From positions 53,001 to 117,000 of the forward strand of contig NZ_FQUU01000015.1 in the NCBI RefSeq assembly GCF_900129295.1: 64,000 nucleotides of DNA, in the 5' to 3' direction. Every line of letters begins with the position of its first letter. The first letter of the stretch is position 1. The notes below the pieces were generated by a model. The model had not been told where the DNA came from. It did no database searches and saw nothing but the letters and a program-made list of their open reading frames with translations. A program made the translations under genes and the position numbers. The stretch is from Flavisolibacter ginsengisoli DSM 18119 (GTDB lineage Bacteria > Bacteroidota > Bacteroidia > Chitinophagales > Chitinophagaceae). This document shows, one piece after another, positions 1 through 8,263 of the stretch.

Positions 1-816
1 AAGAAGGAAGAGATGTATTATAAGTATATCCTTCCGAAAAAGAGTATAGATGAAGTTCGGGAAGATGTTGAGAACTGGGCAGAACAAAGAAGCAGGGAAA
101 TCGAAATTTTAAAGAACAACGAGGTCTTTCGAAAGGAGTTTCTGCAAAACCTTTCGCATGAATTTAAAACACCTGTATTTGCCATACAAGGTTATGTAGA
201 TACACTGTTACAAGGTGCCAGTGAAAATCCTGAGATCAATAAACGCTTTCTTGAAAAAGCCGCGAAGAATGTGGAAAGATTGGTGGTGCTTATCAGGGAC
301 CTTGATGAGATATCAAAGCTGGAAACCGGGGAGATCAAATTATTAAAACAATCTTTTGTTATCCAGGACTTGGTGAAAGAGGTGTTTGAAAATCTTTCCT
401 GGAAAGCAGAACAGAAGAATATATCTTTTTCTTTTAAGAAAGGTTGTGAAAAACCACTGGTTGTGTTTGCAGACAGGGAAAAGCTGCGTCATGTTATTCT
501 GAACCTTGTGGACAATGGCATAAAATATGGCAAAGCTGATGGCTCTGTCATAGCAAGCATGTACGATACTGATGGGAAAAATGTATTGGTAGAGATCAGT
601 GATGATGGCATAGGCATTCCTGAAAAGTACCTGGACCGGATTTTTGAACGATTTTATCGAACCACAGAGGGCCGCAATAAAGATGCTACCGGCACAGGCC
701 TTGGATTGGCCATCTGCAAGCATATCATCGAAGCCCATGGTCATACCCTGCATGTCAGGAGCAAAGAAGGAGTAGGAACGACCATAGGTTTTACTATCAA
801 TGCCAGGAAGGAATAA
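1..816 (+). CDS. Sensor histidine kinase, 5' end cut by window edge
   Basis: C-terminal part of a two-component sensor kinase. The reading frame is open from base 1, and the first ATG (13) is preceded by in-frame codons, so the sensor and membrane part lies outside the window. The H-box (FLQNLSHEFKTPVFAIQGY, about residues 43-61 counted from that ATG), the N-box (ILNLVDNGIKYG), the G1 box (DDGIGIP) and the G2 box (GTGLGLAI) are all present, so the kinase core looks active. The fold and H-box resemble the PhoR/ResE group. A partner response regulator would be expected upstream. The signal sensed cannot be told from this fragment. Confidence 0.93.
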   Translation, partial: KKEEMYYKYILPKKSIDEVREDVENWAEQRSREIEILKNNEVFRKEFLQNLSHEFKTPVFAIQGYVDTLLQGASENPEINKRFLEKAAKNVERLVVLIRDLDEISKLETGEIKLLKQSFVIQDLVKEVFENLSWKAEQKNISFSFKKGCEKPLVVFADREKLRHVILNLVDNGIKYGKADGSVIASMYDTDGKNVLVEISDDGIGIPEKYLDRIFERFYRTTEGRNKDATGTGLGLAICKHIIEAHGHTLHVRSKEGVGTTIGFTINARKE

Positions 817-887
817 AGGGCAAAACCAGCAACAAACCTTCAGAATGATTAAATTGATGCTTTTGCCCTTTCTGATTTCCTGTAATA

Positions 888-1544
888 TCAGAATCGATAA
901 CCCACATATAATTGAACCATCCCGTTCTTGAAATCTGTTTTCTCAGGGTCAAATGGAAGCGGAAAAGGTGAAGGTGAGCTATACATTTTCTTATAAAGTT
1001 TTCCTAATCCCAGGTTATACCTGCCACCGACCAGTAAGCCTTTGAATGGAAATATTTCCACCCCACCCACAAACCCGTAATCAAAGCGATTCATCAGGTC
1101 TGTAACAGTACTGTCTTTTGAATTTGTGGTAGTTCTTGATTTCAATAAATAACCAATCTGGGCTCCAGCCTGTAATTGAAAAACTTTGGCAATAGTAAAA
1201 GTTGTCAACTGGGGCAGGTAGATGTAGTCATTTTGAACATCTGTATTCTTTCCTCCATTATCAAAAGTGTAACCTTGCCTGGAGAAAATTATCTCAGACC
1301 TGTAACCCATTCCCTTTGATGCAGGCGCATAGAATGCACCGATCATAAACCCGGTATTATTGTCTTTTTTTAAACCTTCAGCATTGCCTGTAATGTATGA
1401 CCAGTTATACCCAACTTTCAAACCCAGCTTTGGCTTGTATTCATCCATTTGCTTTTTCATTTCAGCGGAAGAAGGTAAAGATTGCGCAGCTATATAACTG
1501 GCTGAAGCTGCAACCATGAATAGTGTAAATAATATCTTTCTCAT
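888..1544 (-). CDS. Outer-membrane beta-barrel (porin-like) protein
   Basis: 218 residues. A clear Sec signal peptide (MRKILFTLFMVAASASYIAAQS) is followed by a polar linker and then alternating strands typical of the Bacteroidota outer-membrane beta-barrel family (PF13568 type). These include GLKVGYNWSYITG near residue 41, repeated glycine/aromatic strands, and a C-terminus ending in aromatic FRF-like residues (QLYVGYRF), as barrel proteins do. It is convergent with the upstream kinase and is a single gene. Its function beyond being an outer-membrane barrel is unknown. Confidence 0.82.
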   Translation of the reverse strand: MRKILFTLFMVAASASYIAAQSLPSSAEMKKQMDEYKPKLGLKVGYNWSYITGNAEGLKKDNNTGFMIGAFYAPASKGMGYRSEIIFSRQGYTFDNGGKNTDVQNDYIYLPQLTTFTIAKVFQLQAGAQIGYLLKSRTTTNSKDSTVTDLMNRFDYGFVGGVEIFPFKGLLVGGRYNLGLGKLYKKMYSSPSPFPLPFDPEKTDFKNGMVQLYVGYRF

Positions 1545-1712
1545 AACGTTTTAATTTTAGCAGCAAGAAAATACATCGGATGAAATTTGAAAAGAAGCAA
1601 AGAGATGAAGTGTTAAAAACAGGGATTGAATTGCATGTTAAGTACCTGCCATCTCAGCAATGGCATGATTATTAACAATACTATCCGGGCAGGCGTTTAA
1701 AGCACCGTTATC

Positions 1713-2363
1713 ATGAAGATTGCAACAACAAGGGTAGAAACCTTCAGCGATGGCGTCATAGCCATTATTCTTACTATTATGGTGCTGGCTTTGAAACTTC
1801 CTGACTATAACCATGGTGACAGCAAATGGGGCATGCGACATTACCTGTTACAGATCCTTCCCTATTTTGTTTCGTATGCCTTTAGTTTTATGATGATTGG
1901 GATCTTTTGGATCCATCACCACCATATGTTTCATCTCTTGAAAAGAACTGATGAAAAGCTGCTATGGCTAAACCTCATTTTTCTTTTCTGGATGAGTCTA
2001 ATTCCAATTACCACTGCTGTAGTAGGTGCCAATCCCAGGCTTTCAGAATCCTTAGCTGTTTACGGCTTTGTAATGTTGATGACAACAGTATCCTTTGCAT
2101 ATATGCGTTCGTATACTATTAAAAAAGATTTGGTGCACCAGGCAGAAGACCGGGCCATGAACAAAAAGATCAGGATTGTATCCATTAAAGCAAAAACGAA
2201 ATCCTATATAGTAGCATTAGTGTACCTGGTTTCCATTCCTCTCGCTTATATAAGCATTTACCTTGCTTATGCCTGTTTTATTATTAGCGCCATTGTATTT
2301 TTTATTCCAGATGGCATTGATGATGAAAGACTTGCAGAAAAGATTATAGAAAATAATCAATAA
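1713..2363 (+). CDS. TMEM175-family (DUF1211) membrane channel-like protein
   Basis: 216 residues with about six hydrophobic segments. Near the N-terminus it has R-x-E-x-FSDGVIAIILTIMVL, the signature of the TMEM175/DUF1211 family. In bacterial homologues this FSD-containing first helix lines a potassium-permeable pore, so a potassium leak channel is the likely role. That role comes from the family and is not proven here. The second half repeats the membrane pattern weakly. It lies alone between a barrel protein and a DUF2911 gene, with no obvious operon partner. Confidence 0.85.
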   Translation: MKIATTRVETFSDGVIAIILTIMVLALKLPDYNHGDSKWGMRHYLLQILPYFVSYAFSFMMIGIFWIHHHHMFHLLKRTDEKLLWLNLIFLFWMSLIPITTAVVGANPRLSESLAVYGFVMLMTTVSFAYMRSYTIKKDLVHQAEDRAMNKKIRIVSIKAKTKSYIVALVYLVSIPLAYISIYLAYACFIISAIVFFIPDGIDDERLAEKIIENNQ

Positions 2364-2517
2364 CAGGCACCGGGTTCGATATGAACATGCAGCTTTACAT
2401 TATCAAGCCAGGTCAACATACCTGTCAACAATGATTTTGACCTTACATGGATTTGGCTGGAAATTAATATCCATATCTGCTTTACTGTACTTAACTTTCC
2501 TATATAAAAACTTTGCT

Positions 2518-3048
2518 ATGAAAAGTATTTTCTCACTTGCCTTGTTGAGTACTGCATTATTTATTTCGGCTACTGTAAAAGCACAGGAAGATAAATCCAA
2601 ACGCCCCAGTCCACCTGCCAAGGTCAGCCAGAAATTAAAATCTGGTGCTACTATCAGTATTGATTATAGCCAACCATCACTTAAGGGAAGAACTATTGGA
2701 AAAGATGTAGAACCTAAACAAGGTGAATTATGGCGTGCCGGTGCTAATGAAGCCACGGTTTTCGAAACAAATAAAGATGTAAAAGTGGAAGGCCAGCCAT
2801 TACCTGCCGGTAAGTATGCTTTATTTATGATGGACAATGGAGATGACTATACAGTGATCTTTAATAAGGTATGGAAAACATGGGGTGCTTTTGACCATGA
2901 AAAAAATAAGGACAAAGATGCACTGCAGGTAAAAGTAAAACCAACAACTTCTTCCACTGTGCAGGAAAAACTGACATATACCATCGATCCTTCAGGTAAG
3001 GTTTCTTTGCTTTGGGGTGACAGGGTCATTAGTTTTAATGTGAAATAA
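2518..3048 (+). CDS. DUF2911 secreted protein
   Basis: 176 residues from the ATG at 2518. This start was preferred over the in-frame ATG at 2431 because it gives a clean signal peptide (MKSIFSLALLSTALFISATVKAQ). The mature part begins with PSPPAKVSQ and contains ISIDYSQPSLKGRTIG, LWRAGANEATVFET and LPAGKYALFMM, the conserved blocks of DUF2911. The function of that family is unknown; it is common in Bacteroidota and predicted periplasmic. A strong terminator follows the stop codon. A TAACTTTC box at 2493-2500 may belong to its promoter. Confidence 0.88.
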   Translation: MKSIFSLALLSTALFISATVKAQEDKSKRPSPPAKVSQKLKSGATISIDYSQPSLKGRTIGKDVEPKQGELWRAGANEATVFETNKDVKVEGQPLPAGKYALFMMDNGDDYTVIFNKVWKTWGAFDHEKNKDKDALQVKVKPTTSSTVQEKLTYTIDPSGKVSLLWGDRVISFNVK

Positions 3049-3063
3049 CTCAATATCTATTCA

Positions 3064-3096
3064 AAGCCTTCTGCAATTGCAGAAGGCTTTTTTTTT
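3064..3096 (+). terminator. Rho-independent terminator after the DUF2911 gene
   Basis: A perfect 11-bp stem (AAGCCTTCTGC/GCAGAAGGCTT) with a 4-base AATT loop, followed by a run of T. Confidence 0.92.
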
Positions 3097-3240
3097 ATTT
3101 ATATCTTTCCTTTAGCAATAGACGCATTTCATTTATAAATTCTTAAAAACAGATACCTAACGCAATAATTTGCCAAGATGTCGAAAATCATGCTATATAT
3201 CAAACAATTTCTTTATCTTACTATTGCTTAACGCATCAAA

Positions 3241-3597
3241 ATGCAAACAACCAACCAAAATGAACTCATTATTGAGGTCATTCAAATCAAAAAAGCTGCT
3301 TTAATATTCCGGGCTGTCAATCACCCCCTCAGGCGGCAAATTCTCCAGTTATTACACCAGAATGGTAGAATGACTGTTACAGAAGTATTTATTAAGCTAA
3401 GGCTTGAACAATCTGTTGCTTCCCAGCACCTTGCCATTCTTCGGAAGGCGGGCTTTGTATTAACAGAGAGACAAGGAAAGTTCATTTTCTACTCAGTAAA
3501 CTACCAACGCCTGAAACAGATTCACCAGGTAGCTGAAGACATCATTCATGTAGCCAAAGAAAAGGCTAGTGATACTGAACTTTCAACTGAAAGCTGA
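3241..3597 (+). CDS. ArsR-family winged-helix transcription regulator
   Basis: 118 residues. The central part carries the ArsR winged-helix pattern: NHPLRRQILQLLHQNGRMTV, then SVASQHLAILRKAGFVLTER as recognition helix and RQGKFIFYSVN as the wing. The protein has no cysteine at all, so the classical CVC metal site is missing. It is therefore more likely a non-metal ArsR-type repressor responding to redox state, a small molecule or another protein. No target gene is adjacent: the following gene lies on the other strand. Confidence 0.9.
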   Translation: MQTTNQNELIIEVIQIKKAALIFRAVNHPLRRQILQLLHQNGRMTVTEVFIKLRLEQSVASQHLAILRKAGFVLTERQGKFIFYSVNYQRLKQIHQVAEDIIHVAKEKASDTELSTES

Positions 3598-3671
3598 GCT
3601 CTTTGCAAGTTGGCGGAAATGAAATGATCTCAAAGGGTATAAAGCTTACCCTAAAGGGCCTTGTTTACTAT

Positions 3672-4025
3672 TTATTCCACAATACCCAATATTTCCCTGA
3701 TCTTCTTATCAAAAAAGTTGATGTCAGCAGGCATAGTCACTACCTGCAAACGATAGGAACTGAATGGTACCGGTTCTTCAGCATTTTTCACTAATATGAT
3801 GTTTTTCCTGCACTGCTCCAGGTAGGAATAAATCCCCGCGGTAAGATTCCTGGTTTGCGCATGGATGATCATTATTGAAGGCTTAAACCTTTCTATACGT
3901 GGAATGATCTCCTGTCCATCTTCAGACGCTTCCACCTTATACCCTTTATGAATAAGAGATAAATAAATACGGGAAAGATTGTGCAGGTCACTGTCCACAA
4001 TAAGGACACGTGTTCTTTTAAACAT
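3672..4025 (-). CDS. Receiver-like protein lacking the phospho-acceptor Asp
   Basis: 117 residues with the length and pattern of a single CheY-like receiver domain: RVLIVDSDLHNLSRIY at the N-terminus (the acidic pocket) and alternating strands and helices. At the usual phosphorylation site, where active receivers have the pattern P-D-L-I-L-L-D, it reads KPSIMIIHAQ, placing His where the phosphorylated Asp should be. The conserved Lys near the end of strand 5 is not obvious either. This points to a pseudo-receiver acting by binding. It could also be a fast-evolving orphan. Confidence 0.6.
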   Translation of the reverse strand: MFKRTRVLIVDSDLHNLSRIYLSLIHKGYKVEASEDGQEIIPRIERFKPSIMIIHAQTRNLTAGIYSYLEQCRKNIILVKNAEEPVPFSSYRLQVVTMPADINFFDKKIREILGIVE

Positions 4026-4106
4026 AGTTAAGGATTGAGTAAAGCTTTGTAAAAGGATAAAGGAAGGACCTGCAAGATACCTTGCTTGTTAAAGCCAGAC
4101 AATGGG

Positions 4107-4124
4107 AATTATACCTGTATAATT
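4107..4124. promoter_or_regulatory. Palindrome upstream of the receiver-like gene
   Basis: A perfect 8-bp inverted repeat (AATTATAC-CT-GTATAATT) about 80 bp before the start codon at 4025. Its shape and size fit a dimeric repressor site. No regulator can be named. Confidence 0.35.
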
Positions 4125-4221
4125 TACGTGGCGGAGTCAGCTATAAAAACAATGGTAATAGGCAATAAAATACCTGTAAGCATGATACTGCTACATACAT
4201 ATACACTTCTTAATAAATATT

Positions 4222-6648
4222 TTAATCATCTTCCTCACTCTGCAATGGCTGCACAAATGCAGCATGTCGTGGTCCCGGAAAAGGGACTGCATCACCTTTT
4301 ACAGCATGCCATAACACTTCATTGAATTCAAGGTCGGGAATAGCATCCTCCTTTGTTACATTGAAAGTTTCAGAGCGTTGCTGCCATTTATTTCTAACAA
4401 GATTTTTCTGCAACAGATCAATAGTGGCAGGTATCATAGTAAATCCTGATGTATCAGCTGTTGTATTAAATGAACGCCACATGGGAGTGGCCGCGGCATC
4501 ATATTGTGTCATCGGGGGCATGCCTAGTATCAGTTCTATGGTCCTTAATACAGATGTGGTGGTATAAGGGGTGTGGTCAATAAAATTCCTTTTTACAAAC
4601 CCTCCTGCTATATACGCGGTGCTTCTGTGGGCATCCACATGATCGGCGCCATTTTGTGCGTCATCTTCTAAAATGAAGACAGCAGTTTCCTTCCAGATGG
4701 AAGATTTGCTCAGGTAGTCAATGAACATACCAACAGCAAGGTCATTATCCGCCACCATGGCAAACGGTGATTTGGCACCCAGTTTTAGACCACTTGTGTG
4801 ATCATTACCAAAACGAACTGTATTGAATTGGGGAACTGCATGTATAGCCATTAATGAATCGAAATCTCTCTTCCACTGGTAAAAGCGCGTTGTGTCCATC
4901 ACTGAAGTGTTGAACCCTGTATAATACGGACAATAGTGCCCGGTCAATGATTTTATATTAGGATTATAATCATCTGCAAACTCACCATACGTCCTATAAC
5001 TGATCCCGTATTTTTTACAATGATCCCAAATAAACCCTGCTTTATTATTAGCTATGGCACGATTCCCTTCAGCATCATAGTTCCCTCCCCTTTTTCCATA
5101 GCTGGTAGGCCATGTTTTCTCCAGGTAATCTGTAGCATATGCACCCATGCTCCAGTTATGCCCATCAGCACTTACTTCCGCGTCTACATAAAAATTATCC
5201 AGCAATACAAACTTACTGGCAAGAGCATGCAAATTGGGTGTTATATGCTGTCCAAATAACACCAGGGAAGTATCACCATTTCCTCCAGGCATATCTCCCA
5301 ATACCTGGTCATAGGTACGATTCTCCTTTATCACGTAGAAGACATATTTTATGGGTGATCCTTGATGCAGGGATGTTGGCACCGGGTTGTGCACATCACC
5401 CTCCGCCATGGTTTCTTTTTTATTGTTATAAGGTGTGTTACCATAAACAGCTTTTGTATATTCCCCCAACTGCCAGGCACTAGGAGCGGGAAGAATAGTC
5501 AGCCCGCCTTTAAATAGCCCGGCAATATATTGAACACCTTTTTGCTGTGCAGTATCTCCTTCATGACGCCACACTTTTTCTTTTGATGAAACGGGATTCG
5601 GCCCATGCGGATTAGCCATAGAAGAGAAACCTTTTCCATTTGCAATCCATATTTTATCACCCACCATTTTTATACTCGTAGGATACCATCCTGATGGAAT
5701 ATAACCTTTGGACATACTACGGCCAGGAGTGCTTACATCAAAGACAGCTATACAATTATTGTCTGCATTAGCCACATACAATGTTTTTCCTTTTTGACTT
5801 AATGCCACTGCATTGGTAGTGGAGCCACTTGGGGCACCAGGATATAAGGCAGCATTCAGGGTTTCTATAACCTTATCCAGTTTTGTATCTATAACAGACA
5901 CGGAATTGTCATTGGCATTACATACAAACAAATAATGTCCATCAGCGGAAAGCACCATTTCATTGGGGTTATCGCCTACAGGTATAGAAGCTGTAAATTT
6001 CCCTTTCTCCGTATCAAAGACCAGCACCTTATCACATCCCCAGCAACTAATGAACAATTGTTGCCGAGTGGAAGACAGGAGGCAGCAATACCCCTCACCT
6101 CCTAAAGGAAATACATTCTGCACTTTCCTTGTTTTCAGATCTACCACATACAGGCTGTTATTTTCCTTGGTTATTACATACAATTGTTGTTTTGCATCAT
6201 CAATGGCAATGCCTGCAGGAGATAGTTTATTTGGCCAGCGCTTTCCCAGTTGAATGGAATCTTTTAATTCCAGTTTATTATTTACTATATGATAACGCAG
6301 AATACAATTATCGTTGCCTCCTGAGGCATACAGGTATTTGTTATCCCCACTAAAAGCCAATCCATACCAGGCCTTGCCAACCTCAACCCAATCTAATTGC
6401 TTTTCCTTCCTGGCATCAAATAATTGCAAGGTCTGCACACTTTGACCGTTATTGGTAACAGCTACAAGTCTTTTGTCCGGGCTTACCACCATGTTCAATG
6501 GCAGGTCTCCTAAGGGCAACCTTTTTCCTACAGGCGTAATACTCCATCCATTTGGTAATCGTAGCCTAATCTTATTGAGACTGTCAGATGTTTGAGCAAA
6601 ACAATTGAAGTATAGAAAAAGTGCTATAATAATGGAGAAGTTTTTCAT
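4222..6648 (-). CDS. YncE-like beta-propeller fused to phosphoesterase/alkaline-phosphatase-superfamily domain
   Basis: 808 residues with a signal peptide (MKNFSIIIALFLYFNCFAQ). Residues about 40-370 form a YVTN/YncE-type propeller with repeats such as LFVCNANDNSVSVIDTKLDK and LYVANADNNCIAVFDVS. Residues about 425-800 belong to the phosphoesterase family that includes phospholipase C and acid phosphatase: YVIKENRTYDQVLGDMPG holds the metal/nucleophile region, then DAEVSADGHNWSMGAYATDY and EDDAQNGADHVDAHRS. The same two-part arrangement is known in Bacteroidota. It is probably a periplasmic or surface phosphatase; the substrate is unknown. It lies near a phosphate-transport locus. Confidence 0.88.
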   Translation of the reverse strand: MKNFSIIIALFLYFNCFAQTSDSLNKIRLRLPNGWSITPVGKRLPLGDLPLNMVVSPDKRLVAVTNNGQSVQTLQLFDARKEKQLDWVEVGKAWYGLAFSGDNKYLYASGGNDNCILRYHIVNNKLELKDSIQLGKRWPNKLSPAGIAIDDAKQQLYVITKENNSLYVVDLKTRKVQNVFPLGGEGYCCLLSSTRQQLFISCWGCDKVLVFDTEKGKFTASIPVGDNPNEMVLSADGHYLFVCNANDNSVSVIDTKLDKVIETLNAALYPGAPSGSTTNAVALSQKGKTLYVANADNNCIAVFDVSTPGRSMSKGYIPSGWYPTSIKMVGDKIWIANGKGFSSMANPHGPNPVSSKEKVWRHEGDTAQQKGVQYIAGLFKGGLTILPAPSAWQLGEYTKAVYGNTPYNNKKETMAEGDVHNPVPTSLHQGSPIKYVFYVIKENRTYDQVLGDMPGGNGDTSLVLFGQHITPNLHALASKFVLLDNFYVDAEVSADGHNWSMGAYATDYLEKTWPTSYGKRGGNYDAEGNRAIANNKAGFIWDHCKKYGISYRTYGEFADDYNPNIKSLTGHYCPYYTGFNTSVMDTTRFYQWKRDFDSLMAIHAVPQFNTVRFGNDHTSGLKLGAKSPFAMVADNDLAVGMFIDYLSKSSIWKETAVFILEDDAQNGADHVDAHRSTAYIAGGFVKRNFIDHTPYTTTSVLRTIELILGMPPMTQYDAAATPMWRSFNTTADTSGFTMIPATIDLLQKNLVRNKWQQRSETFNVTKEDAIPDLEFNEVLWHAVKGDAVPFPGPRHAAFVQPLQSEEDD

Positions 6649-6808
6649 ATGTGCGGTTTTAACCAGGTTCCTGAGGGAGCAAAGTTGTATAAAAAGTTCA
6701 TAGGTTTAGCCATGAAGACCAATTCTATAAAATTGCAGCGATCCGGGCCATACCTGATATCTGATGATTGTTATGCCAGGATGGTCCTCCAGGGTGGTGT
6801 GCCTATAT

Positions 6809-6842
6809 AAAAAAACCATCCTACTGTGTGCAGGATGGTTTT
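6809..6842 (-). terminator. Rho-independent terminator for the lipoprotein/TonB receptor genes
   Basis: On the minus strand a 10-bp stem (AAACCATCCT/AGGATGGTTT) is followed by a T-rich run, just after the end of the beta-helix lipoprotein. Confidence 0.85.
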
Positions 6843-6861
6843 AGCATTATAAATATTGCAA

Positions 6862-8241
6862 TTACATGAATTTGGTCCAGTTCTTCCACCATGTATCACC
6901 AACCGCGCAGGCTCCCTTGTAATTTACATTGGTCAACCCATTAAGTTTGGCGTGTGTAAATATGCCGCCTGCTGCTGCAGGAGAACCTGCAGCCGGATTA
7001 AAATCAGGGGCAGTATAATTAAATGGAGCAGTCAAACCAACATCTGAATTATTGGTAAGTACGCTGCTTCCATAGGCAGCTGTATTAAACCATGTATTGA
7101 TGCTGGCAGTGGTGGCGCCTGTAGGTGAAGTAGTGCTGGCACCATAAAGCACTGCTGTTGGAGAACCCGCAATAATGGTATTTTGTACAAACAAGCTACC
7201 TGGTATATTATTATCGGTAGGTGTACCTTTTGTGGCGTCAATATACAAGCCAGTTGGCCATCCCATGATCAGTGAGTTGAAGATAGAGATGCTTGAATTT
7301 CTCCTGATCTGCGCTCCCCATACAAACAGGTTATTACCAGTATTGGCTAAAGTAGCCTTAGGACCAAGAGCAGTTATATTGGAGAACACAGCAGACGTTT
7401 GAGGCGTTAATGAACTACCGTTGGCATCATTGTCGCTTTCAAATGCTTCACTCTTCGAGATATCAGCTACCGAAGAATCTCTCAGCACAATACCAAACTG
7501 CACCTTGCCGGAAAAGCCATTGTCAGTATCAAAGTCATCATCCAATGTTCTGAATGATATTAGGTGTTTGCAATTTACTGTACCTCCAAACCACTCAAAA
7601 GAATCGTCGTTGGCGTAGGAAACCTGCACATAATCCACAACTGTTTGATTACCTACACCACCAAAGGTCAGACCATTGATCTCTTTATCTGGCAGGAAAG
7701 CGTAACCAGCATATTCAATTCTTACATAACGTAAAATACCACTGTTATCAGCAGGGTTGGTACCACCATATAAACCAAGACCATCACTGTTATTGATGCC
7801 ACCTTCTATTTCTCCTACACCTTGCACACCATTGAATGAAGCATTAACAGGAGCATTGCCTAATATTACCACACCAGCCCAGTCACCTCTTTGAGGCGAA
7901 GCTGATTCAGACGTAAATACTATCGGCTTGTCTATAGTGCCGTCTGCAGATATTTTGGCATTCCTTGTAATGATCAAACCTCCCCGCTGGCCTGTTTCAC
8001 CAACTATCTTTGTCCCAGGCTCAATGGTTAAAACTGCTCCATTGGTCACGTATACCAGGCCTCTCAACTTGTAGGTATTGCCTGCCTTTAATGTCCTGTT
8101 TTCTGTAATGCGTCCTTCAAGGATGGTATTTTCCGTACCCGTAGTTGGGGTCACTACAGTGGTTCCACCATCCATTTCAATTTTGCGGCAACCGCTGCTT
8201 AGCAAACCAATAATTGCGGTTAGTGTCAATAGCTTTTTCAT
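6862..8241 (-). CDS. Right-handed beta-helix surface lipoprotein
   Basis: 459 residues. The N-terminus MKKLLTLTAIIGLLSSGCRK is a lipoprotein signal with a lipobox Cys. The body is rich in G/N/T/V strand turns typical of parallel beta-helix proteins: AVLTIEPGTKIVGETG, GGLIITRNAKISADGT, FEWFGGTVNCKHLI, TDNGFSGKVQFG. It lies 22 bp after the TonB receptor stop, so the two are co-transcribed with the receptor first. This suggests a SusD-like or substrate-binding partner of that receptor. No catalytic residues were recognised. Confidence 0.8.
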   Translation of the reverse strand: MKKLLTLTAIIGLLSSGCRKIEMDGGTTVVTPTTGTENTILEGRITENRTLKAGNTYKLRGLVYVTNGAVLTIEPGTKIVGETGQRGGLIITRNAKISADGTIDKPIVFTSESASPQRGDWAGVVILGNAPVNASFNGVQGVGEIEGGINNSDGLGLYGGTNPADNSGILRYVRIEYAGYAFLPDKEINGLTFGGVGNQTVVDYVQVSYANDDSFEWFGGTVNCKHLISFRTLDDDFDTDNGFSGKVQFGIVLRDSSVADISKSEAFESDNDANGSSLTPQTSAVFSNITALGPKATLANTGNNLFVWGAQIRRNSSISIFNSLIMGWPTGLYIDATKGTPTDNNIPGSLFVQNTIIAGSPTAVLYGASTTSPTGATTASINTWFNTAAYGSSVLTNNSDVGLTAPFNYTAPDFNPAAGSPAAAGGIFTHAKLNGLTNVNYKGACAVGDTWWKNWTKFM

Positions 8242-8263
8242 GTTTTATTCTTAAAGATTTTAT

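Noticed and set aside
3241..3597. Metal-responsive ArsR/SmtB repressor
   Set aside because: The protein has no cysteine, and the classical metal site cannot be formed. Called as a general ArsR-family regulator.
3603..3794. 63-codon plus-strand ORF after the ArsR-type gene
   Set aside because: Most of it lies antisense to the receiver-like gene and it has no recognisable pattern or start context.
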